The position numbers and the translations under genes are program-made. Below, piece after piece: positions 1 through 9,213 of a DNA stretch of 64,000 nt. Under the pieces are notes generated by a model. The model made no database searches. It was not told the DNA's origin and saw only the letters and a program-made list of their open reading frames with translations. Positions within the stretch are counted from its first letter, which is position 1. Every line of letters starts with the position of its first letter. Source of the stretch: Methylomonas sp. (GTDB lineage: Bacteria; Pseudomonadota; Gammaproteobacteria; Methylococcales; Methylomonadaceae); assembly GCA_002928965.1 (NCBI GenBank), contig PERU01000022.1:1-64000 (forward strand). Direction: 5' to 3'.

Positions 1-50
1 CGATGATAGTGTGGCAGGTTGCCATGTGAAAGTAGGTCATCGCCAAGCTC
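1..50 (+). rRNA. rrf: 5S ribosomal RNA, 3' end (partial)
   Basis: The first 50 bases match the 3' third of a bacterial 5S rRNA: a GTGTGGCAGGTTGCC-like segment, the GAAAGTAGG loop E region and a closing GCCAAGC that would pair with the 5' end lying outside the window. A strong intrinsic terminator follows within 10 bases, as expected at the end of an rRNA operon. The exact 3' end is uncertain by one or two bases. Confidence 0.85.
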
Positions 51-58
51 TTAATACT

Positions 59-90
59 AAAGCCCATCTCATCAGGTGGGCTTTTTTTTT
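59..90 (+). terminator. Intrinsic terminator of the rRNA operon
   Basis: An AAAGCCCA-type arm and its complement GGTGGGCTTT enclose a six-base loop, with one G-U pair, and are followed by an uninterrupted run of T. It lies directly behind the 5S rRNA and separates the rRNA operon from the DUF445 gene. Confidence 0.9.
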
Positions 91-136
91 GCATTTTCAA
101 AACTATCATTTTTGTTATTTTTCGAGGGGATAGGCT

Positions 137-859
137 ATGAAGAAAATCTTTAATAAAAGTACTGTCACAAATCTGATTTCATTGCTGATTATTGCTACCG
201 GCTATGTCTGTCCTTTTTATCCTGATGTGACTAAAGCAATTGGTTTTTTTGCTTTTTCAGGGGCAATTACAAATTGGCTGGCAATTCATATGTTGTTTGA
301 AAAAATGCCACTGTTGTATGGTTCTGGGATTATTCCTGCGCGTTTTGAGGAGTTTAAAATATCAATCAAAACCTTGATGATGGAACAGTTTTTTACAGTC
401 GACAACATTGAGCAATTTATTGAAAACGAAGAGCAGCAAGGTGGCAAGGTCTTGAATCTTAGTCCGCTACTAAATGCTGTCGACTATGACAAAGTATATG
501 AAGGGTTAGTGTCATCAATTATGGCTTCTTCTTTTGGCGGCATGCTGATGATGATGGGTGGCGAAGAAGCATTATTGCCGTTAAAACAGCCGTTTACTGA
601 AAAAATGCGGCATACCTTGCAGGAGATGGTCGAGTCAGAACGATTTAATCAGGCCTTGCAGCAAGGGCTAAATGCTCACAAAATCAGTGAAGATTTAACC
701 AGCAAGATTGAAGTGGTGATTGATAAACGCTTGAGTGAGTTAACCCCGCAAATGGTCAAGCAAATTGTCCAGGACATTATCAAAACTCACTTAGGTTGGT
801 TAGTGGTGTGGGGTGGCGTGTTTGGTGGTTTGCTGGGTGCATTATTTGCATTTGCCTGA
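137..859 (+). CDS. DUF445 family membrane protein
   Basis: A 240-residue protein with a hydrophobic N-terminal helix (about residues 10-45), the DUF445 signature TNWLAIHMLFEKMP near residue 45-60 followed by a YGSGIIPARF stretch, a polar central part and a second membrane helix at the extreme C-terminus (about 218-238). Proteins of this family are inner-membrane proteins of unknown biochemical role. The start ATG at 137 follows a GAGGGG ribosome binding site. The next gene begins four bases after the stop, so the two are probably cotranscribed. No function beyond membrane location can be inferred. Confidence 0.85.
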   Translation: MKKIFNKSTVTNLISLLIIATGYVCPFYPDVTKAIGFFAFSGAITNWLAIHMLFEKMPLLYGSGIIPARFEEFKISIKTLMMEQFFTVDNIEQFIENEEQQGGKVLNLSPLLNAVDYDKVYEGLVSSIMASSFGGMLMMMGGEEALLPLKQPFTEKMRHTLQEMVESERFNQALQQGLNAHKISEDLTSKIEVVIDKRLSELTPQMVKQIVQDIIKTHLGWLVVWGGVFGGLLGALFAFA

Positions 860-862
860 AAC

Positions 863-1633
863 ATGAATCCCGTAGATCTTGCGTATGAGAGTTTTGGTGA
901 GTCCATTGGCTCGCCTCTGATTATCTTGCATGGCTTTTTAGCGTCTTCCAGAAATTGGCGCACTATCGCTAAACGATTGTCTGAGAAATATCATGTACTG
1001 GTGTTGGATATGCGTAATCATGGCGTGTCACCGCATGCTGAGCATATGGATTATCCTGTGATGGCGCATGATATTCTTTGGTTTATGGATAAGATGGGCT
1101 TGCAAAAAGCACATTTTTTGGGGCATAGCATGGGTGGTAAAATTGCCATGTGGCTTGCATTACATTATCCACAGCGGGTAGAAAAACTGATTATCGCCGA
1201 TATAGCGCCAGTTAATTACCAGCATAGCTTTGACCCCATCGTTGATGCGCTCAAAGCGTTACCACTTGATCAACTTGCTAATCGTAAGCATGCTGAACAG
1301 TTTCTTGCTGCGGCGATTCCTGATGTGAGTTTTCGGCAGTTTTTGCTACAGAATCTTTTGTTAAAAGACGGTCACTATTACTGGCGAATTAACCTGGATA
1401 TCATCCACAAAACCGCACATCACATTGTCGGTTTTCCTGAGCCGATACAACCTATTTATACTCAGAAAGCTTTGTTTATTGCTGGCGAGCATTCAACATA
1501 CATAGAACCTGAAGCAGTTTTGGATCTATTCCCTAAAGCGAATATTATTGAAATACCTGATACTGGGCATTGGCTGTACGTGCAGGCTCCAGATGAGTTC
1601 TGTCAAGTTGTCGATGCATGGATGGCAGTGTGA
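863..1633 (+). CDS. ybfF: Alpha/beta hydrolase, YbfF-type esterase
   Basis: A 256-residue alpha/beta hydrolase. The oxyanion-side LHGFLASSRNW is near residue 22, a DMRNHG strand near 50, the nucleophile elbow GHSMGG near residue 88, and the catalytic His is in DTGHW near residue 235. This motif set and the length match the YbfF esterase group, which hydrolyses short acyl esters or thioesters in the cytoplasm. The natural substrate is not known. It starts four bases behind the DUF445 gene and is probably translationally coupled to it. No signal peptide is seen. Confidence 0.85.
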   Translation: MNPVDLAYESFGESIGSPLIILHGFLASSRNWRTIAKRLSEKYHVLVLDMRNHGVSPHAEHMDYPVMAHDILWFMDKMGLQKAHFLGHSMGGKIAMWLALHYPQRVEKLIIADIAPVNYQHSFDPIVDALKALPLDQLANRKHAEQFLAAAIPDVSFRQFLLQNLLLKDGHYYWRINLDIIHKTAHHIVGFPEPIQPIYTQKALFIAGEHSTYIEPEAVLDLFPKANIIEIPDTGHWLYVQAPDEFCQVVDAWMAV

Positions 1634-1822
1634 TTGTCAAAGCGCCAATAACCGTATTTTGATATCCGGGATGTACCTGAAAAACTAAATCCCTGTGTTA
1701 AAATTACCGGCTATGCACGTTGATTGTTTAATGATGGATAAACTTGCAGTGCGATAGTAGCTGGTCAAATTCAATCATTGACCAAATCCAATTTTTTATT
1801 AACTATTACAGATGGCACGCTC

Positions 1823-3052
1823 ATGAACAAACCCAAAAAAGTTGCAATTCTCACCGCAGGCGGTTTGGCGCCTTGTTTGAACTCCGCAATCGGTAGCTTG
1901 ATTGAACGCTATACCGAGATTGACCCAAGCATTGAGATCATTTGTTATCGCGGGGGTTATAAAGGGCTATTGTTGGGCGATTACTATCCAGTGACAGAAG
2001 AAGTCAGAAAAAATGCCGGCCTGTTGCAACGTTTTGGCGGTTCTGTCATCGGTAATAGCCGTGTCAAACTGACCAATGTAAAGGACTGTGTAAAACGCGG
2101 CTTGGTTAAAGAAGGCGAAGATCCGCAAAAAGTGGCGGCTGACCAGTTGGTTAAAGATGGCGTCGATATTTTGCACACCATAGGCGGTGACGATACGAAT
2201 ACTGCTGCGGCTGATTTGGCTGCATTCTTGGGCAGAAACAATTATGGTTTGACGGTGATTGGCTTGCCTAAAACAGTTGATAACGACGTATTCCCGATCA
2301 AGCAATCTTTGGGTGCCTGGACTGCGGCCGAACAAGGTGCTCGTTATTTTATGAACGTGGTAGCGGAAAATAACTCCAACCCACGCATGCTGATCGTACA
2401 TGAAGTCATGGGCCGTAACTGTGGTTGGTTGACTGCCGCCACCGCACAGGAATATCGCAAATTACTGGATCGTGCAGAGTGGTTGCCTGAATTGGGTTTG
2501 TCACGCGAATCGTACGAAGTGCATGCGGTGTTTATTCCAGAAATGGCTATTGATCTGGAAGCCGAAGCCGCACGTTTGCGAGCGGTAATGGATAAAGTTG
2601 ACTGCGTTAATATTTTCGTTTCTGAAGGCGCGGGTGTTGAAGCCATTGTGGCAGAAATGCAGGCCAAAGGCCAAGAAGTGCCACGCGATGCATTTGGCCA
2701 CATCAAACTGGACGCGGTTAACCCTGGCAAATGGTTTGGTGAGCAATTCGCACAAATGATCGGCGCTGAAAAAACCTTGGTACAGAAATCAGGCTATTTT
2801 GCCCGTGCTGCGGCAGCAAATGTTGAAGACATGCGCTTGATCAAATCGTGTGCTGATCTCGCTGTTGAATGTGCGTTCCGTCGCGAGTCTGGCGTAATGG
2901 GTCACGATGAAGACAACGGCAATGTGCTACGTGCGATCGAGTTCCCGAGAATCAAAGGCGGTAAACCGTTCAATATTGATACCGACTGGTTCGAGCAAAC
3001 CCTGGCTGAAATTGGTCAGCAAAAGGGTGGTAAAGTCGATGTCAGTCATTAA
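1823..3052 (+). CDS. pfp: Pyrophosphate-dependent 6-phosphofructokinase
   Basis: A 409-residue phosphofructokinase that interconverts fructose 6-phosphate and fructose 1,6-bisphosphate. Two positions indicate use of pyrophosphate rather than ATP: GGDDTNT has Asp where ATP enzymes have Gly, and PKTVDND has Lys in place of the Gly of PGTIDND. In type I methanotrophs this reversible enzyme replaces ATP-PFK in glycolysis and the ribulose monophosphate cycle, so it is a marker of C1 metabolism; that is family knowledge. The ATG at 1823 is preferred over an in-frame TTG 45 bases upstream because homology (MNKPKKVAILTAGG) begins there. It stands alone with its own terminator. Confidence 0.93.
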   Translation: MNKPKKVAILTAGGLAPCLNSAIGSLIERYTEIDPSIEIICYRGGYKGLLLGDYYPVTEEVRKNAGLLQRFGGSVIGNSRVKLTNVKDCVKRGLVKEGEDPQKVAADQLVKDGVDILHTIGGDDTNTAAADLAAFLGRNNYGLTVIGLPKTVDNDVFPIKQSLGAWTAAEQGARYFMNVVAENNSNPRMLIVHEVMGRNCGWLTAATAQEYRKLLDRAEWLPELGLSRESYEVHAVFIPEMAIDLEAEAARLRAVMDKVDCVNIFVSEGAGVEAIVAEMQAKGQEVPRDAFGHIKLDAVNPGKWFGEQFAQMIGAEKTLVQKSGYFARAAAANVEDMRLIKSCADLAVECAFRRESGVMGHDEDNGNVLRAIEFPRIKGGKPFNIDTDWFEQTLAEIGQQKGGKVDVSH

Positions 3053-3093
3053 TCAACAACGGATAAGTCTGTCATCTGACGGATACTGACGCG

Positions 3094-3118
3094 AGGGGCG
3101 GTTTTCCGCCCCTTTTTG
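3094..3118 (+). terminator. Intrinsic terminator after pfp
   Basis: An AGGGGCGG arm, a TTTT loop and the perfect complement CCGCCCCT are followed by a T run, about 40 bases behind the pfp stop. The converging DUF1348 gene ends about 30 bases further on. Confidence 0.92.
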
Positions 3119-3147
3119 TTCTATATCAGTCCGGTAAAGCTAAGGTG

Positions 3148-3615
3148 TTATAAACCTAAATCACTCAAACCGGGATGTTCATCTGGCCGACGACCTAGCG
3201 GCCAATCAAATAAACGCTCGGATTCTTTGATTGGCAAATCATTGATGCTGGCAAAGCGTCTTTGCATTAGTCCGTATTCGTTAAACTCCCAATTTTCGTT
3301 GCCGTAACTACGAAACCAATTGCTGGCATCATCATGCCACTCGTAGGCAAAACGTACCGCGATGCGATTATCGGTAAACGTCCATAATTCCTTGATCAGA
3401 CGGTAATCAAGTTCTTTTGCCCATTTGCGTTGCAAAAACGCGTGGACTTGTTCACGACCAACCGGAAATTCGGCGCGGTTTCGCCAGAGAGTTTTTTCGG
3501 TATACACCTGTACAACACGGTCGGGGTCTCGACTATTCCAGGCATCCTCGGCCATACGCACCTTTTGTGCGGCGGATTCCAAGGTAAAAGGCGGCAAAGG
3601 TGGTTTGGTTTCCAT
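3148..3615 (-). CDS. DUF1348 (NTF2-like) family protein
   Basis: A 155-residue protein of the DUF1348 family, an NTF2/SnoaL-like alpha+beta barrel. Characteristic stretches are [16 protein letters not shown], the [11 protein letters not shown] segment and [20 protein letters not shown]. No enzymatic role is established for the family, although members often sit beside stress or flavin-related genes. It is transcribed leftward from a short intergenic region shared with the TetR-type regulator, and a perfect palindrome lies just upstream of its start. It is therefore the obvious target of that regulator. Confidence 0.88.
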   Translation of the reverse strand: METKPPLPPFTLESAAQKVRMAEDAWNSRDPDRVVQVYTEKTLWRNRAEFPVGREQVHAFLQRKWAKELDYRLIKELWTFTDNRIAVRFAYEWHDDASNWFRSYGNENWEFNEYGLMQRRFASINDLPIKESERLFDWPLGRRPDEHPGLSDLGL

Positions 3616-3643
3616 GACTGATCTCCAACAAATGAAATGGGGA

Positions 3644-3663
3644 TGTAGACAGATCTGTCTACA
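3644..3663. promoter_or_regulatory. Perfect 20-bp palindrome, probable TetR operator 1
   Basis: The half site TGTAGACAGA is followed by its exact reverse complement TCTGTCTACA, giving a 20-base perfect dyad. It lies 28 bases upstream of the DUF1348 start codon and in front of the divergently oriented TetR gene. A second copy lies 38 bases away (centre to centre). Such paired dyads between a TetR gene and a divergent gene are normally the autoregulated operators. Binding itself is inferred. Confidence 0.85.
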
Positions 3664-3682
3664 CAGGGCGATGGTAGCAATG

Positions 3683-3700
3683 GTAGACAGAGTTGTCTAC
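3683..3700. promoter_or_regulatory. Second palindrome, probable TetR operator 2
   Basis: This dyad repeats the first: GTAGACA on the left and TGTCTAC on the right, with a mismatched centre of four bases. It ends ten bases before the ATG chosen for the TetR gene and would cover its promoter or ribosome entry region. It also overlaps a TTG start candidate of the regulator, an argument for the downstream ATG. Confidence 0.8.
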
Positions 3701-3710
3701 AATCAAATTT

Positions 3711-4328
3711 ATGAATACAGAAATGACCCTTGCCGATAAGCCGGCTAGAGAGCGGATATTACTGACCGCGCATGATTTGTTCTATCGCGACGGTATACGC
3801 GCGACTGGTATCGATAAAGTCATTGCTGAATCGGCTATCAGTAAAGTCACGTTTTACCGATATTTTCCCAGCAAAAACGCTTTGATTCTGGCGTTTTTAG
3901 AATATCGGCATCGGCGTTGGATAGACTGGTTCAACGATGCTTTGCAGCGACATGGCGCTAAGCCGGGCGAGGGTTTACGCCCTTTGGCCGCAGCGTTGGC
4001 AGAATGGTTCAGCAATCCGGTGTTTCGAGGCTGCGCATTTATTAATATCACTGCAGAGATGGGGGATGCCATCCCCGGCGTATTAGCGATTTGCCAACAT
4101 CATAAGCAAGATATGCTGGCGATTATTGCCGACTTGTTACCTGATTCGGCTGCTCGCATGACCCTGGCAAATGCCGCGGCTGTTGCAGTCGATGGTGCAA
4201 TCGTTAAAGCGCAGTTGGAGTCTACCCAGGTCAATACAAAGACAAAGGTGGCCTTGCAAAGCCTGGAGGTTATCCTGGATGCACTCGATAAATCGGTATT
4301 GGCTTCAACAAATGCACAGGTGCCATGA
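3711..4328 (+). CDS. TetR/AcrR family transcriptional regulator
   Basis: A 205-residue regulator. The N-terminal helix-turn-helix spans about residues 10-55, with RERILLTAHDLFYRDG, GIRATGIDKVIAESAISKV and the recognition-helix end TFYRYFPSKNAL. The rest is the variable helical ligand-binding domain. The start is placed at ATG 3711; the upstream TTG at 3693 falls inside an operator-like palindrome. It is divergent from the DUF1348 gene across two matching palindromes, so autoregulation and control of that gene are likely. The inducer cannot be inferred. The downstream 437 bases hold no recognisable gene. Confidence 0.9.
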   Translation: MNTEMTLADKPARERILLTAHDLFYRDGIRATGIDKVIAESAISKVTFYRYFPSKNALILAFLEYRHRRWIDWFNDALQRHGAKPGEGLRPLAAALAEWFSNPVFRGCAFINITAEMGDAIPGVLAICQHHKQDMLAIIADLLPDSAARMTLANAAAVAVDGAIVKAQLESTQVNTKTKVALQSLEVILDALDKSVLASTNAQVP

Positions 4329-4765
4329 TAGTTTTTCCAATCAGAACGTGGCATAAACGATAAACACGGTAGCCAAAATCCCACTCTAGTCTTCTTGGGT
4401 GATCTTGCATCTGGGAGGTCAATAGAGGTAAAGAGCCATTGAGCATGGTCATGCTAATAACGCCAAAGATCACCCACAGATTTGAAAATACCCTGATTAA
4501 AAAACATCGAATAATTCAGTGAACGATAGTTGAATAAGCAGTTGCTTAACAGACTGGTCATGTTATTCAGCTTTGCGAGTTCATTCAGGGTCCAGAGTTT
4601 TTGGACTTGATACGTCCCATTGACCCAACAAAAACGATGGTGCTGGTTGCGAGGTATTAGCCAAAATTATTTTACGCTTGTTCCTCATTCAGTATGGGGT
4701 TATATTCACGATTAAGGCTTAGACCTTATATTAAATAAAACAAAAATAACAAATTGGAGGGGACT
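4329..4765. other. Intergenic region, no gene recognised
   Basis: This 437-base stretch between the TetR gene and a small membrane protein holds only short, unconvincing reading frames. I see no hairpin followed by a T run, no tRNA and no insertion-sequence ends. The last 30 bases contain AT-rich promoter-like sequence and a clear GGAGGGG ribosome binding site for the next gene. It may hold a decayed gene, but I cannot name one. Confidence 0.5.
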
Positions 4766-4972
4766 ATGGGGACAGTAATTGAGCTTGCAATTTTTATGTT
4801 CGTGATTGCGTGCTTTGCTTTCGCGCCACTAGGGTATTTTATCTACATGTACACCATGAAAAACGGCGAGCCTTTTGGCGATATAGAACCGCATGGGGAT
4901 AGTGAGTCCGCAGTGTTAAACATAGCCGAAAAACTTATTGATAAACTCAAAGGTATTTTGGGCAAGAAATAG
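4766..4972 (+). CDS. Small single-span membrane protein, hypothetical
   Basis: A 68-residue protein with one long hydrophobic segment (about residues 5-30, ELAIFMFVIACFAFAPLG) followed by a charged cytoplasmic-type tail ending in lysines. I do not recognise a family. The ATG at 4766 follows a strong GGAGGGG site at good spacing, which favours a real gene despite its size; an in-frame TTG four codons upstream overlaps that site and is unlikely. A terminator follows 22 bases after the stop. It is monocistronic and converges on moeB. Confidence 0.7.
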   Translation: MGTVIELAIFMFVIACFAFAPLGYFIYMYTMKNGEPFGDIEPHGDSESAVLNIAEKLIDKLKGILGKK

Positions 4973-4994
4973 TTATAGCATCTAGAACTACATA

Positions 4995-5016
4995 AGCCGG
5001 GTGTACCCGGCTTTTT
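4995..5016. terminator. Hairpin terminator between converging genes
   Basis: AGCCGGGT and ACCCGGCT form a perfect eight-base stem around a GT loop, followed by TTTTT on the plus strand. It ends the small membrane protein transcript and may also serve moeB arriving from the right, although the minus side lacks a clear U run. Confidence 0.85.
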
Positions 5017-5031
5017 GTTGTCCTGGTTTTT

Positions 5032-5778
5032 TTAGTGCCCACCACAAGTAGGGCAGGCTGGGTTTTTCTTTAGGCGTAGAGTTTGCCATTCCATGCTCAA
5101 TCCATCCAGCAACAACAATCGCCCCGTCAAATTTTCGCCAATAGCCATAATTAGTTTCATGGCTTCCAAAGCCTGAATGCTGCCAACAATGCCAGTTATA
5201 GGAGCAATCACGCCATTGCGTGCGCAATTTTGTAGCTCTTCACCGTCACTTTGATATAGACAGTTGTAGCAGGGACTGTTATCGCTGCCCGGCGTAAACA
5301 CACTGATTTGCCCTTCAAAGCGGATGGCTGCACCGGAAACCAAGGCGGTTTTTTCACTAACGCAGGCGTGATTGATGGCAAAACGCGTGCCGAAATTGTC
5401 GCTGCAATCCAATACCACGTCTGCTGCCCTTACTTCGTTAAGTAGTAATTCATTCTGTAAGCGAGCCTTTTTGGCCACCACTCTGATTTCCGGATTGATA
5501 TTTTCCAGTGTATTAAGGGTTGAAATCACTTTATCCAGCCCTATATCGGATGTGCCATGGGCAATCTGTCGTTGCAAATTGGTTAAATCCACCTGATCGT
5601 CATCGTAGATTGTGATTTTTCCAACGCCTGCTGCAGCAAGATACATCGCAGCAGGAGAGCCGAGACCGCCAGCGCCAATAATTAAGATTTTGGCGTCGAG
5701 AAGTTTTTGCTGGCCGGCAATATCAACTTGCGGCAGCATGATCTGGCGGCTGTAACGGAGTAATTGTTGGTCGTTCAT
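5032..5778 (-). CDS. moeB: ThiF/MoeB-type adenylyltransferase
   Basis: A 248-residue E1-like enzyme that adenylates the C-terminal Gly-Gly of a small sulfur carrier (MoaD for molybdopterin, possibly ThiS). Visible features: RYSRQIMLPQ near the N-terminus, the nucleotide-binding GAGGLGSP, DDDQVDLTNLQRQ, the SDNFGTRFAIN loop, and the zinc-binding pairs CYNC and CPTC near the C-terminus. The start is placed at MNDQQLLRYSRQI (ATG at 5778), because an upstream TTG would add 19 residues with no homology. It is divergent from groES. No rhodanese domain is fused. MoeB and ThiF cannot be told apart with certainty from sequence alone. Confidence 0.88.
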   Translation of the reverse strand: MNDQQLLRYSRQIMLPQVDIAGQQKLLDAKILIIGAGGLGSPAAMYLAAAGVGKITIYDDDQVDLTNLQRQIAHGTSDIGLDKVISTLNTLENINPEIRVVAKKARLQNELLLNEVRAADVVLDCSDNFGTRFAINHACVSEKTALVSGAAIRFEGQISVFTPGSDNSPCYNCLYQSDGEELQNCARNGVIAPITGIVGSIQALEAMKLIMAIGENLTGRLLLLDGLSMEWQTLRLKKNPACPTCGGH

Positions 5779-5821
5779 GTTGATAACTGTGATGAGTGGG
5801 ATGCAGATAATGCCAAAGAGC

Positions 5822-5849
5822 TTGACAGAGTGCAAAAGCGCTATATTAT
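5822..5849 (+). promoter_or_regulatory. Sigma-70-type promoter of groES-groEL
   Basis: A consensus TTGACA at 5822-5827 is followed after 16 bases by TATTAT at 5844-5849. The promoter lies between divergent moeB and groES, and its -10 end touches the CIRCE dyad, so a repressor bound there would block initiation. The transcription start is inferred. Confidence 0.75.
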
Positions 5850-5875
5850 TAGCACTCGATGCTAGAGAGTGCTAA
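5849..5875. promoter_or_regulatory. CIRCE element (HrcA operator)
   Basis: TTAGCACTC, nine bases, then GAGTGCTAA is the full CIRCE consensus with no mismatch. HrcA binds this dyad and represses groESL until heat shock. It overlaps the end of the -10 region and lies 48 bases upstream of groES. Enteric bacteria control groESL with sigma-32 instead, so this implies an hrcA gene elsewhere in the genome. Confidence 0.96.
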
Positions 5876-5922
5876 TAGTTTAGTTTAATCTTTAACTTTT
5901 AAACCATAATAAGGAGACATTG

Positions 5923-6210
5923 ATGAAAATTCGTCCGTTACATGACCGCGTTGTCGTAAAACGTGTTGAAGAAGAAACCAAAACAGCCGGCGGTATCGTA
6001 TTGCCAGGTTCTGCTGCAGAAAAACCTAGCGAAGGTGAAGTGTTGGCAGTAGGTTCAGGCAAAGCGTTAGACAATGGTCAAGTCCGCGCCCTGGAAGTTA
6101 AAGTTGGCGACAAAGTATTGTTCGGTAAATATTCCGGCACTGAAGTCAAAGTCGATGGCGAGCAATATATCGTCATGCGCGAAGAAGACATCATGGGCAT
6201 CTTGGGCTAA
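5923..6210 (+). CDS. groES: Co-chaperonin GroES
   Basis: A 95-residue GroES, the lid of the GroEL folding chamber. It starts [14 protein letters not shown] and has the mobile loop [14 protein letters not shown] near residues 18-32 and the C-terminal DIMGILG. The ATG at 5923 lies eight bases behind AAGGAG; a TTG one codon earlier is not needed. It is the first gene of groES-groEL, under a sigma-70 promoter and a CIRCE operator. Full length and unremarkable in sequence. Confidence 0.98.
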   Translation: MKIRPLHDRVVVKRVEEETKTAGGIVLPGSAAEKPSEGEVLAVGSGKALDNGQVRALEVKVGDKVLFGKYSGTEVKVDGEQYIVMREEDIMGILG

Positions 6211-6258
6211 TTCCCAAACACGACTGTTTATCAATTCACTAAAATTTCAGGAATTTAA

Positions 6259-7902
<1,644 letters not shown>

Positions 7903-7929
7903 TAGCTGCTTTGTTTGCATAAAGCTAAG

Positions 7930-7963
7930 AGCCTCGGCTTCTTTAAGGAGTCGGGGCTTTTTT
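7930..7963 (+). terminator. Intrinsic terminator after groEL
   Basis: A twelve-base stem beginning AGCCTCGGCTTC, closed by GGAGTCGGGGCT with several G-U pairs, is followed by a T run. It begins 28 bases behind groEL. Confidence 0.85.
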
Positions 7964-8218
7964 ATGCGCATAAGAAAACTTATTCAACTGCGTCGTTTTG
8001 TGTGATGATTAGATGCTGAATATTCAATCAATATCAGGTGCGCTATTCTGTACAATTGGAATGAGAACGAATGTTTGTGTGAGGCTGTTTTAGTTGATTT
8101 AAAAACAGCTGGTTTCAAAAAAATTGCTTGGATTTTCAATGAAATTGGGTTGGCGAAGAGATTCGGTTCTTATATTTGATGTTTGGATTTCGTTACATGA
8201 TGGGGTCTTGATGGCAAC
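7964..8218. other. Intergenic region upstream of the FHA-GGDEF gene
   Basis: No gene is recognised. At 8084-8109 GCTGTTTT and AAAACAGC form a perfect eight-base stem around a ten-base loop, not followed by T, so it is not a terminator. It could be part of the leader or an operator of the downstream diguanylate cyclase gene; this is a guess. Confidence 0.4.
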
Positions 8219-9154
8219 ATGAGTTCGTTAACAAAAAAAGGCGTATTGCCTTCTTCAAACACCATGATCAACACCTTGACCAATAACGGTCAGGCTACAC
8301 CCTTGCTGTCGCCTTATCTGGTGATTTTATCGGGTTGCGATCGCGGTAAGCACTTCAAGCTGGAGCAAATCAGTACGGTATTTGGTCGAAGTGATGAGGC
8401 GGATATTGTCATTGTCGATCCTAAAATTTCCAGAAGACATGGGGTTTTAAACATTTGCCCTGAAGGTATCCGGTATGAAGATCTAAAATCGACCAACGGT
8501 ACTTTTTTAGCGGGTGAGCGTATTGAAATGCAATGGCTGAGTATGTACGACCGGATACTCGCTGGCGACACAGTCATGCGCATTGATTATAAATGTTTTA
8601 ATGAAGTTGCTTCTGCACAGGCTTTATATCAAGCGGCATACACCGATGCATTGACTGGCATCCTTAACCGGGGAGCTTTCATGCAACGTGCTCATGAGGA
8701 GTTTTCATATTGCAAACGCAATAATGCCTTACTGAGTGTGGTGATGTGTGACGTTGATTACTTCAAAGCCATCAATGACAACTATGGGCATCCCGCAGGC
8801 GATCACATCCTGAAGGAATTGTCAGATATTCTCGCCAAAGATATGCGCAATGAGGACCTCTTGGCGCGCTATGGTGGGGAAGAGTTCATTTTATTGCTGC
8901 GGGAAACACCGGTTGATGCCGCCATGGGCTGGGCTGAACGGATCAGACAGACGGTGATGAATCATGTTTTTCTTTATCAAGGGCAAGTGATTCCTCTCAC
9001 GATTTCAATTGGTCTATGCTGTAGACGCATCAGTGCGATAGATTCATTACCTACTATCATTCGGGTTGCAGATGATGCTCTGTATTGTGCCAAGCAGAAT
9101 GGTCGAAATCGTCTTGAAGTTGCCAATTACGGCACCCTCAACGATTGGGGGTGA
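8219..9154 (+). CDS. FHA-domain diguanylate cyclase
   Basis: A 311-residue cytoplasmic signalling protein. The FHA domain (about residues 33-125) shows FGRSDEADI, SRRH and STNGT, the residues that contact phosphothreonine. The GGDEF domain (about 140-305) has an active GGEEF signature at 219-223 and an RNED I-site at 210-213, so it should make c-di-GMP and be product-inhibited. No membrane segment is seen. The REC-HPt gene follows by 59 bases and the type VI secretion genes follow that. In Pseudomonas H1-type clusters an FHA protein gene also adjoins tssA, so a role in secretion control is possible but inferred. Confidence 0.92.
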   Translation: MSSLTKKGVLPSSNTMINTLTNNGQATPLLSPYLVILSGCDRGKHFKLEQISTVFGRSDEADIVIVDPKISRRHGVLNICPEGIRYEDLKSTNGTFLAGERIEMQWLSMYDRILAGDTVMRIDYKCFNEVASAQALYQAAYTDALTGILNRGAFMQRAHEEFSYCKRNNALLSVVMCDVDYFKAINDNYGHPAGDHILKELSDILAKDMRNEDLLARYGGEEFILLLRETPVDAAMGWAERIRQTVMNHVFLYQGQVIPLTISIGLCCRRISAIDSLPTIIRVADDALYCAKQNGRNRLEVANYGTLNDWG

Positions 9155-9213
9155 GCTTTCGGTCATCAGACCGTCGCATCGATGATTGGATAGTTTTGTC
9201 TTAAAGGATTTTT

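Noticed and set aside
1967-2755. Several long minus-strand frames under pfp
   Set aside because: They lie wholly within a well-supported gene and show no family motifs; shadow frames.
4270-4473. 67-codon minus-strand frame spanning the end of the TetR gene
   Set aside because: Overlaps the TetR coding end, no convincing ribosome site or known family; kept only as a remark on the intergenic region.
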